Source of the DNA: an uncultured Agitococcus sp.
GTDB taxonomy: Bacteria; Pseudomonadota; Gammaproteobacteria; Pseudomonadales; Moraxellaceae
Reading direction: 5' to 3'
NCBI RefSeq assembly: GCF_937920075.1
Contig: NZ_CALETI010000013.1
Coordinates: 1 to 13,817, forward strand
DNA length: 13,817 nucleotides
The first letter of the stretch is position 1, and each line of letters starts with the position of its first letter. Below, piece by piece: positions 7,036-13,817 of this stretch. A program made the position numbers and the translations under genes. Under the pieces are notes generated by a model. That model was not told the origin of the DNA. It made no database searches and was given only the letters and a program-made list of their open reading frames with translations.

Positions 7036-7063
7036 AAAAAGGAGTGCTAGTCACTCCTTTTTT
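7036..7063 (+). terminator. Rho-independent terminator after acyl-CoA dehydrogenase 2
   Basis: Stem GGAGTG (7041-7046) / CACTCC (7052-7057), loop CTAGT, preceded by five A and followed by six T (7058-7063), starting 19 bases after the stop codon. Confidence 0.9.
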
Positions 7064-7132
7064 ATTGCCTAAAGATCAATAAGTTATTTACACTAAAACC
7101 ACAATCAAAACGTCAACAGACCCTGATATTTT

Positions 7133-8149
7133 ATGAATCGCTATCTTTTTTTGTTATCTAGTCTTAGTGTTTTAATAAGTACTACTGTTTATGGTGAAGC
7201 TGAAATTGCTCCACAACAATTGTTACCAGCAGATGTATTAATTGAAGCAATTAACCAAAATTTTAATCAAGATACTTGTATTGAGCGTGATAATGAAGGG
7301 CGTTTTTTGGGATGGTTAGATAATCAACATTGTTTTTTATCGAGTCGGGCGACACAAACAGCACAATGGCTAGATGGCTTATTTGGCCAAGATCATAGCG
7401 AAAATGAATATCAGGCCAAAAGTCGGATTCGTATTGTGAATGATTTTTCGTGGTTGGAAGGTAGCGGATTAAGTGCGGATATGCGTATTAGAGCTTCACT
7501 TAAATTACCTAATGCCAAACGACGTTTTCATTTAGTGATTAGTGATGATGAAGAAACGTTAAATCCCGAACATAAAGCATCGGTTAAGGATGACGAAAGT
7601 TTTAAAACCAGTGCTGCGATTCGTTGGATTCCTAATATTGCCTCGCGTGTGCGTTATAGCTTTGATATTGGTGCGCATGCCAGTGACATTTTTACCCGTT
7701 TGAGAGTGCAGCGAGCATGGCGAGTCAGCGATGACAGTTTATTACGTTTTCGGCAATCCATTCGTTATGGCCTTAAAACAGAAACAAAGGCAGTGACTGA
7801 GTTAGAAGCAGAGCGACTGTTAAATGAATCTACTGTGCTAAGAATAGGATCATCTTTGCAATATTGGCAAAATGAGCCAGAGTCAGTTGGTTTGCGTTGG
7901 TCACAAAGTAATACGATTTTACATCGTATCAGCCGTAATCGTAGTATCGCTTATGGTTTTACGGTGGATGGTGTGCAACAACCAAATTGGACTGTTGCTA
8001 ATGATCGGCTGTTTTTTTTATATCGGCAGTCGATTTGGCGGTCTTGGTTATACTATGAATTGGAGCCACAATTAGTTCGAGATTGGACAACAGATAAAGA
8101 CATAAAATCTTTATTTGTACTAAGATTAGAAGCAAACTTGGGATATTAG
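7133..8149 (+). CDS. Exported protein of unknown function, probable outer-membrane beta-barrel
   Basis: A 338-residue protein with an N-terminal signal peptide (MNRYLFLLSSLSVLISTTVYG, likely cut before EAE). The mature part has two cysteines early on (DTCIE and QHCFL, which could form a disulfide), an acidic and polar N-terminal section, then alternating polar/hydrophobic strands such as SRIRIVNDFSWLEG, MRIRASLKLP, SRVRYSFDIGAH, LRFRQSIRYGLK and TVLRIGSSLQYW. It ends in FVLRLEANLGY, a terminal aromatic as in barrels recognised by the BAM complex. No enzyme motif and no family name can be given. The start has no good Shine-Dalgarno, but the signal peptide begins right at this ATG. It is separated from the dehydrogenases by a terminator and is convergent with the histidine kinase gene, with only 8 bases between stops and no visible terminator there. 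Confidence 0.75.
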   Translation: MNRYLFLLSSLSVLISTTVYGEAEIAPQQLLPADVLIEAINQNFNQDTCIERDNEGRFLGWLDNQHCFLSSRATQTAQWLDGLFGQDHSENEYQAKSRIRIVNDFSWLEGSGLSADMRIRASLKLPNAKRRFHLVISDDEETLNPEHKASVKDDESFKTSAAIRWIPNIASRVRYSFDIGAHASDIFTRLRVQRAWRVSDDSLLRFRQSIRYGLKTETKAVTELEAERLLNESTVLRIGSSLQYWQNEPESVGLRWSQSNTILHRISRNRSIAYGFTVDGVQQPNWTVANDRLFFLYRQSIWRSWLYYELEPQLVRDWTTDKDIKSLFVLRLEANLGY

Positions 8150-8157
8150 GTCAGCCT

Positions 8158-10332
8158 TTACGAACAAAATTCTAATAATGCATTTTGTAGTTCACCCAAT
8201 TCAACAGGTTTACTAAGGTGTTTATTCATGCCTGCATTTAAGGCTTTTTGTTTGTGTTCTTCTAAGATATGAGCCGTTAAAGCCAAAATAGGTGTGGCAG
8301 AGCGTAACTCCTTTTTTTCCCATCGTCTAATTTCTTGGGTAGCGGTATAACCATCCATAATTGGCATATCACAATCCATTAAAATAATATCAAATTTATT
8401 ATTCATCACTGCTTGCACAGCTTCTTGGCCGTTGTTAACAATCGTATGATTGACTCCAAGCTTCTGCATCATGCCATGAATCACTTTTTGTCCCAATTGA
8501 TTATCTTCGGCAATTAAAACGTGTAAATGATCCAATTGTCGCTCAGGTTGTTTAAGATTTTGTTGAATTTCTTGTTGGCGTTTAAGTTCTTGACTAATGA
8601 TTTGTCTGAGGGATTTATTGGTAATCGGTTTGGTAATAACGCGATGAATACCGGCATTGCGTGCTAAGGTTTGAATATTGTTTTGTCGTAGGCCTGTTAG
8701 CATTAATAAAATCACATCATTCGTGATGAGCGTATCTTCTTTGAGACGGACTGCCAGTTGCAAACCACTCATACCGGGCATTTGGTAGTCCATAATAATT
8801 ACATCAAAGGCCTGACCTAAATTGGCTGCATTACGTGCTACAGCAAGTGCTTCCGCACCACTTGTTGCATAACTGACGCGCATTCCCCATTGAGTTGCTT
8901 GTTCGGCAAGTAATTTGGTCACAGTTAGATTGTCGTCAACAACCAATAACCTTTTGCCTGCAAAAGAGGCAATAAATTCGGTGGTAGAGTCGTTAAAACC
9001 AGTATTAGGTGATTTAAGTGGCAAGTTAAAACTGACCGTTGTGCCTTGATGAGGGATGCTATCAATATGTAATTCACCACCCATCATTTGCAAAATTTGT
9101 GCACAGGCATTAAGTTCGGGGGCAATATGCCATGTATGCCTACTTTGTTGTATAGGCTTGGCTTGTAGAGCAGCGTTTATGTCAGACTCGCTCATACCAA
9201 CCCCTGTATCTTGTACACTAAATTGTATGCCTAGTTGTTTGCCTAATGTGACGTATTTGATACTAATAATGACTTCACCAGATTGAGTAAATCTAATGGC
9301 ATTATGTAGCAAGCGAGACAAAATTTGCCGTAAACGAACAGCATCACCCAAGATTTGCTTGGGTAAAGAAGAATCTAAATAAGAGATTAATTCTATATTT
9401 TTGTCTTCAGCCTGTGTTTTAAACATGTCTAAGCAGTAGTGTAATAGCTCTGTAACATCAAAGGCTTCTTCTAAAATAATCAGCTCTTGTTCTGCGGCTT
9501 GAGGATTGTCTAGTCGATCATTAATCAAGTGCAAGAGAGTATTGCCTGATGATTGAATCGTTTGGACATAATCCCGTTGAGTCATATTAAGTGAGGTTTC
9601 TAACAATAATTCGGACATCCCTAAAATCCCACTGAGAGGTGTGCGCATATCGTGGCTTAATTCACTGAGTTGTTGATTGTTTATGTCACGTGGGGGAGGA
9701 GAGGACGGCTCGTCTGGAGATTTTTCTTCAATTTCAACAAAATGTCTAAAACTTTCTTGTCCAAACAGATTACTAATTAAAGAGGCACAAATACAGAGGG
9801 TGATAATTAACACAGCCAATAAAGAAGAGTTACCTTTATAGCCCAAAATTAAAATAAAACTATGATTGATGCTAATAAATAGTGTACATACCAATAACGC
9901 TATCATATGCCGACGATCATAGAGTGTTTTATGATGAATCACCCAAGCAACAATCAAAAAAGTAGTAATACTTAATAAAATAGAGAGACTAAATGCGGCA
10001 AAATTAGGCAAAACTAAATTTAGAACAAGACTAGCTGCAACAGTGTATTGATACCAACGCATATAAATTTGATCTTGTTCTGTGGGTTGGCACAAAAAGC
10101 GCATTTGTTCGCTAAGGGCAAGTAACGGTAAAAGGCATAATGAGGGTAAAAACCAACGTAATAATGATTCAGAGGGAAAAATCAGCGACGTTAATAAAAT
10201 CAACTGGCTACCGACAAAGCCTAGATGTCGCCAGCTCAGTGTTGCAGGATAGCGCATAATCCAAGGTAGTGATATAAAGGCTAATCCAAAGCCTAAAGCT
10301 ATTACGAAGAGCCAAGCTGATTCTAACACCAT
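8158..10332 (-). CDS. Membrane hybrid sensor histidine kinase with two receiver domains
   Basis: A 724-residue protein counted from the ATG at 10330-10332. About seven hydrophobic segments (residues about 5-190) form the sensor, with little periplasmic sequence. Then a proline-rich linker, a HisKA dimerisation domain with phospho-acceptor His227 (SELSHDMRTPLSG), and a HATPase domain with N-box LLHNAIRF (Asn344) and G1 box DTGVGM (Asp375). Receiver 1 has VVDDN, Asp515 (IIMDYQMPGMSG), LTG and TKP. Receiver 2 has AEDN, Asp653 (LMDCDMP), LTA and SKP. No Hpt domain follows, so a separate Hpt or direct output would be needed. Odd: the G2 motif (GTGLGL) is absent, replaced around 397-406 by HTWHIAPELN. 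A reading from GTG 10377 would add 15 residues but begins at about the predicted transcription start. The architecture is broadly GacS/BarA- or Luq-like, without assignment. Divergent from the cyclase gene. Confidence 0.9.
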   Translation of the reverse strand: MVLESAWLFVIALGFGLAFISLPWIMRYPATLSWRHLGFVGSQLILLTSLIFPSESLLRWFLPSLCLLPLLALSEQMRFLCQPTEQDQIYMRWYQYTVAASLVLNLVLPNFAAFSLSILLSITTFLIVAWVIHHKTLYDRRHMIALLVCTLFISINHSFILILGYKGNSSLLAVLIITLCICASLISNLFGQESFRHFVEIEEKSPDEPSSPPPRDINNQQLSELSHDMRTPLSGILGMSELLLETSLNMTQRDYVQTIQSSGNTLLHLINDRLDNPQAAEQELIILEEAFDVTELLHYCLDMFKTQAEDKNIELISYLDSSLPKQILGDAVRLRQILSRLLHNAIRFTQSGEVIISIKYVTLGKQLGIQFSVQDTGVGMSESDINAALQAKPIQQSRHTWHIAPELNACAQILQMMGGELHIDSIPHQGTTVSFNLPLKSPNTGFNDSTTEFIASFAGKRLLVVDDNLTVTKLLAEQATQWGMRVSYATSGAEALAVARNAANLGQAFDVIIMDYQMPGMSGLQLAVRLKEDTLITNDVILLMLTGLRQNNIQTLARNAGIHRVITKPITNKSLRQIISQELKRQQEIQQNLKQPERQLDHLHVLIAEDNQLGQKVIHGMMQKLGVNHTIVNNGQEAVQAVMNNKFDIILMDCDMPIMDGYTATQEIRRWEKKELRSATPILALTAHILEEHKQKALNAGMNKHLSKPVELGELQNALLEFCS

Positions 10333-10381
10333 ACAGACCCTATCCTCATTAAAATTGGCAATACCACGGCCATGCACCTAA

Positions 10382-10410
10382 ATTATCTATAGGCTAACAT
10401 ATATTGCCAA
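10382..10410 (-). promoter_or_regulatory. Sigma70-like promoter of the histidine kinase gene
   Basis: On the minus strand, TTGGCA (10405-10410) and GATAAT (10382-10387) each match the consensus at 5 of 6 positions and are spaced exactly 17 bases. Transcription would begin near 10375, giving a leader of about 43 bases before ATG 10332. This also argues against the upstream GTG at 10377 as the start. The promoter lies in the 158-base gap shared with the divergent cyclase gene, so a regulator bound here could affect both. Confidence 0.6.
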
Positions 10411-10490
10411 TAATGGGTTAATATCATCAAAAGCTTGGCTATGTTCAATTTTAAAAGTCATGAGCTGCTACGATTAGGGAATTAATAATT

Positions 10491-12725
10491 ATGCTAGAAA
10501 AATTAAAAATTCAATTAAAGCATTTTCCGATTTGGATGGGATTAGTTATTTTATCGCTATTTGTGGTGTTGGAGTTAATAGCGATTAATAAGCCTCATAG
10601 TGTTGCAGATAATTGGTTAAAGCGAGTTGATACGCTAGTTTATGATTGGCGTTTTCAGGGGTTTATGCCTAAACGCGAAGAAACGACCAAAATCGTGATT
10701 ATTGACGTTGATGAACGCAGTTTAAAGCAAGAGGGACGTTGGCCGTGGTCGAGAGAGAAATTAGCCAAATTAGTTGAAGCATTACAACGTCAACAAGTAA
10801 AGTTAATTGGCTTTGACGTGGTATTTTCAGAAGAAGAAAGAAATGCAGTGCAACAGGTATTAGCACATTCTGGATTAAGTGACCAAGCTAAACAAGAATT
10901 ACAACCTTTAATTCCAGTATTAGATGGTGATAAAAAATTTGCTCAAGCGATTACTCAAAAAACGGTATTAGGCTTCTTTTTACATGGTGCAGGCGGCATT
11001 AATAGTGGGGTATTGCCAACACCATTATTAACCGTTGAACCGCGTGATCTTGATAAAGTTACTATCAACTTTATGCCTGATTACACGGGTAATTTAGCCG
11101 TATTTGCCAATGCAGCATTGGGTGAAGGTTTTATTACCACATTGCCTGATGTTGATGGAGTCATGCGTCGCTCACCTTTAGTGTTACGTTATGAAAATGG
11201 TTTATATAGCTCTTTGTCTTTGGAATTGGCTCGGATTTACTTAAATCAATCGTCTATTCAATTACAGATGGTTAAAAGTGGTGGTCAATTACGTTTAGAA
11301 TCCATTAATTTAGGTAATCATAAAATTTATACCGATGAATCGGGTATGGCATTAATTCCTTATAAGGGCAAAGGTAAAAGTTATACCTATATTTCAGCGA
11401 CTGATATTTTAAACAATCCTAATAATATGCCAGTCTTAAAAGATGCCATTGTTTTAATAGGTACATCAGCACTTGGTTTAACGGACTTAAGAACCACCCC
11501 CTTACAAACTGGCTATCCTGGTGTAGAAATTCACGCCAATCTATTAGATGCAATTATTCAAAGTGTGGGTGATCAAAATCACATGTATTATCGCCCTGAT
11601 TGGGAACCAGGTTTAACCTTTTTAATTTTGTTGTTAAGTGGTTTGGCATTTGTTTTTATTTTGCCAATGCTTGAACCAGCCTATATGTTGGCCGTTGCAG
11701 GTGCATGGTTAACTTTATTAGTTATTGTTAACTTGGTGTCATGGAAAGTTAGTCATTTAGATTTTCCTTTGGCTATTTTGGTCATTTCTACGTTCAGTAT
11801 TGCCATTTTAAATATTGGTTATGGCTTTTTGCGTACCAATAATCAAAAACGTGAAATGAAAATGCTCTTTGGTCAATATGTGCCACCTGCACACGTTGAG
11901 CATATGTTGGAGAATCATCATTTAGCAGGTTTAGAAGGTGAGTCACGACACATGACAGTGTTGTTTTCGGATATTCGTAATTTCACCACCATTTCTGAAG
12001 GCTTAAAGGCAACCAAACTTAAGCAGATGTTAAATGAGTTTTTTACGCCAATTACAGGTATTATTTTTCAACATAATGGCACAATTGATAAATATGTCGG
12101 TGACATGGTGATGGCTTTTTGGAATGCACCGTTGTTAGATGCAAACCATGCTGAACACGCCATTGATGCTGCTTTGTCGATGTTAATTAAAGTAGAAGAG
12201 TTAAAACCGATATTTGTTGCGAAAGGTTTGCCAGAAATAGACATAGGTGTTGGTATTAATACGGGCTTTATGAATGTCGGTGACATGGGTTCGATGTATA
12301 GACGAACGTATACCGTATTGGGTGACTCAGTGAATTTAGGTTCGCGCTTAGAAAGCTTAACTAAGTTTTATGGTGTTAAGTTATTGGTTGGTGAGGGAAC
12401 TTATGATGTTGCACCACAGTTTTTATATCGTTTGGTTGATAAAATTATTGTTAAAGGCAAACGAGAGCCTGTGTGTGTGTATGAGCCTGTATGTCGCGTT
12501 GAGGAGGCTAGCGATAGTCGTAAACAGCGTATTGAGCAATATAATCAAGCATTAGCACATTATTATAGTCGTGAGTGGGATGCTGCCGAAAAAATCTTGC
12601 GCCAGTTACATAAAGCAGATCCTGAACGTAAGCTCTATAAAATGTATTTAGAGCGGATTGATGAGTTGCGTTATGAAGTCTTGCCTGATGATTGGATGGG
12701 TGTGTTTGAACATCGGAGTAAATAA
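10491..12725 (+). CDS. CHASE2-domain class III adenylate cyclase
   Basis: A 744-residue membrane protein expected to make cAMP from ATP. Order: one N-terminal membrane segment (about 14-32); extracytoplasmic CHASE2 sensor (about 40-360), including IVIIDVDERSL, GRWPWSREK and LIGTSALGLTDLRTTPL; three membrane segments (about 374-445); class III cyclase domain (about 480-670); and a short TPR-like helical tail (about 676-725). Cyclase residues seen: metal-binding Asp494 (LFSDIRNFT) and Asp538 (DKYVGDMVMAFW), adenine-selecting Lys534 and Thr608 (TYTVLGD; the Lys/Thr pair of class IIIb), and transition-state Asn615 and Arg619 (VNLGSRLE). The site looks complete. Class IIIb enzymes are often bicarbonate-responsive (family knowledge, untested here). 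Start ATG 10491 has AGGGA at 10476-10480. No clear promoter was found. No terminator is obvious before the next gene. Confidence 0.93.
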   Translation: MLEKLKIQLKHFPIWMGLVILSLFVVLELIAINKPHSVADNWLKRVDTLVYDWRFQGFMPKREETTKIVIIDVDERSLKQEGRWPWSREKLAKLVEALQRQQVKLIGFDVVFSEEERNAVQQVLAHSGLSDQAKQELQPLIPVLDGDKKFAQAITQKTVLGFFLHGAGGINSGVLPTPLLTVEPRDLDKVTINFMPDYTGNLAVFANAALGEGFITTLPDVDGVMRRSPLVLRYENGLYSSLSLELARIYLNQSSIQLQMVKSGGQLRLESINLGNHKIYTDESGMALIPYKGKGKSYTYISATDILNNPNNMPVLKDAIVLIGTSALGLTDLRTTPLQTGYPGVEIHANLLDAIIQSVGDQNHMYYRPDWEPGLTFLILLLSGLAFVFILPMLEPAYMLAVAGAWLTLLVIVNLVSWKVSHLDFPLAILVISTFSIAILNIGYGFLRTNNQKREMKMLFGQYVPPAHVEHMLENHHLAGLEGESRHMTVLFSDIRNFTTISEGLKATKLKQMLNEFFTPITGIIFQHNGTIDKYVGDMVMAFWNAPLLDANHAEHAIDAALSMLIKVEELKPIFVAKGLPEIDIGVGINTGFMNVGDMGSMYRRTYTVLGDSVNLGSRLESLTKFYGVKLLVGEGTYDVAPQFLYRLVDKIIVKGKREPVCVYEPVCRVEEASDSRKQRIEQYNQALAHYYSREWDAAEKILRQLHKADPERKLYKMYLERIDELRYEVLPDDWMGVFEHRSK

Positions 12726-12806
12726 AATTTTGATTATGTTTAATAAAGGTGTGAATAAAATTCAGACAAAGAGAGTTTAGATTTAATTATTGAGTGAATG
12801 TAAGTA

Positions 12807-13817
12807 ATGTTACAGCAGTTACAAGCAGGATATATATTCGACTGTGTTAAAGATGTATTAGAAACGAAATACCAACCGACAGAAGTTCAAGGACTTTTGA
12901 CGCAGCTTTCCTATTTTGATGTTGATGTAAACTCAACTGTTGAACTCAAAGACAATTCAAAATTTGAACAAATTTTGTCAGTTGCTCATAACATCATTTC
13001 AAGAGGTTTACCTACAAGACCAACACTTTGGTTGGAAAACAAAATCCTGCAAGCATTTGACTTGACACAACAAGACGAAAAACTGCTTGATATTGGAACG
13101 ATACGACAAATTTTAAAAGCTGATGAAACGCTAATTGAAAAACTCTTTCGGGCTTTACATATCATTGACCCGAATTTGAAAGACAGCAATATGTCAAAAC
13201 AGAAAATAACTACTCGGGAAAATTTAGGAAGTTCTTTTGAAGAAGATTTTTTGTATAATCAGCTACCTAAATACGCTTCGCCTATTTGGGTTCAGCTATT
13301 GGAAACACAAAGAGAGTTAGAAAATGTTTTACGGTTTTCAACTACAACAGAAGATGAAGTTGAAAAATACATAAACGGAACAATTAAAATTTTTAATGAA
13401 CAACGTTTAGATTTTTCTATTGAGTTTCCATATAAAATAAAAGAGCAAAGAGGGTTTATAGTTGAAATAGACGGAAGCCAACACGAAAACCACCCGCAAA
13501 ATCTTATTGACACAGACAGAGATAATGCAACAGAAAAAGCAAAATGGGGAAAGGCAATAAGAATTAAAACAAGCGATTGGAAAAATATTGAAAACAAAAT
13601 AAGCCCAATTAAGCAATTTGAAAGCGAACAATTTTTCAACTTGCTAAAACAAAATTTTGAAACCCCTCTTTATTCTGAAAATGAAGGATTTGAAATGATC
13701 ACCAAAGTAAGAGCTAAAATAAAAATCTATAAAAAAGAAGGTTATGAATGGGCTAATAAAGCAGTTAGCTATTACATTGGAGGAAACTCAAAGGAAAAAG
13801 TCTATTTTTCGGATGCA
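12807..13817 (+). CDS. Large protein with PD-(D/E)XK (DUF559-like) nuclease domain, 3' end beyond window
   Basis: Open frame from ATG 12807 to the last base: 337 codons with no stop, so the protein is longer. The ATG is the first possible start, since TAA at 12801-12803 closes the frame. Residues 1-135 are a helical region I do not recognise. Residues about 140-260 look like a PD-(D/E)XK fold related to DUF559/Vsr nucleases: acidic helix SSFEEDFLY, Asp202 in QRLDFSIEFPY, Glu220 and Asp222 in FIVEIDGSQHE, then DTDRDNATEKAKWGKAIRI. The region after 285 is the start of something unseen. In known families this domain is often fused to helicases or other defence effectors (inference). Of 12 Arg codons, 7 are AGA, 3 CGG, 1 CGA and 1 CGT; ATA is frequent for Ile; GC is lower than in neighbours; and there is no good Shine-Dalgarno. 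These point to horizontal acquisition. Confidence 0.7.
   Translation, partial: MLQQLQAGYIFDCVKDVLETKYQPTEVQGLLTQLSYFDVDVNSTVELKDNSKFEQILSVAHNIISRGLPTRPTLWLENKILQAFDLTQQDEKLLDIGTIRQILKADETLIEKLFRALHIIDPNLKDSNMSKQKITTRENLGSSFEEDFLYNQLPKYASPIWVQLLETQRELENVLRFSTTTEDEVEKYINGTIKIFNEQRLDFSIEFPYKIKEQRGFIVEIDGSQHENHPQNLIDTDRDNATEKAKWGKAIRIKTSDWKNIENKISPIKQFESEQFFNLLKQNFETPLYSENEGFEMITKVRAKIKIYKKEGYEWANKAVSYYIGGNSKEKVYFSDA

Noticed and set aside
10333..10377. GTG at 10377 as the start of the histidine kinase
   Set aside because: It coincides with the predicted transcription start and adds a polar leader before the first membrane helix; ATG 10332 fits better.
12986..13639. Minus-strand open frames of 67-115 codons under the nuclease gene
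   Set aside because: Cys/Ser/Phe-rich shadows of the plus-strand frame, with no start context and no motif.

Overview
The window looks like a low-GC (about 40%) gammaproteobacterial chromosome segment with a short foreign piece joined to its left end. TTA-rich, CGT-rich codon use, two FadE-like acyl-CoA dehydrogenases with the long C-terminal extension, and strong AAnGAGG-type ribosome binding sites would fit Pseudomonadales, perhaps Moraxellaceae. That placement is an inference and could be wrong at family level.

Left edge (1-455): high-GC DNA coding on the minus strand for the middle of an alpha-type carbonic anhydrase, with all three zinc histidines, in a style typical of betaproteobacteria. 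At about 440-460 it switches abruptly into the low-GC genome, in the middle of a plus-strand RTX-type calcium-binding protein (to 2473). Neither gene is complete at the joint, so a chimeric contig is the simplest reading. A short stretch at the joint can be read sensibly as either protein, which suggests microhomology.

Middle (2475-8149): a bidirectional terminator separates the RTX gene from a convergent small lipoprotein gene. After a 328-base regulatory gap come two tandem acyl-CoA dehydrogenase paralogues that align without gaps over their first 460 residues. Each has its own rho-independent terminator, and a palindromic CCCTCTCCC/GGGAGAGGG element lies between them, so they are probably separate transcription units. 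They would carry out the first, FAD-dependent step of fatty-acid beta-oxidation. Next is an unrecognised exported protein, probably an outer-membrane barrel.

Signalling pair (8158-12725): a membrane hybrid histidine kinase with two receiver domains (minus strand) is divergent from a CHASE2-transmembrane-class III adenylate cyclase (plus strand). The kinase has a good sigma70-like promoter in the shared gap and lacks a recognisable G2 (GTGLGL) ATP-lid motif. The pairing suggests a cAMP signalling module, but nothing in the sequence proves that they are linked.

Right edge (12807 to the end): the first 337 residues of a large open-ended protein with a PD-(D/E)XK/DUF559-like nuclease domain. Its arginine and isoleucine codon choice (AGA, ATA) differs sharply from its neighbours and it has no good Shine-Dalgarno. 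This looks like a horizontally acquired gene, possibly the edge of a defence island. It is the best candidate for something undescribed here, but the part that would identify it lies beyond the window.
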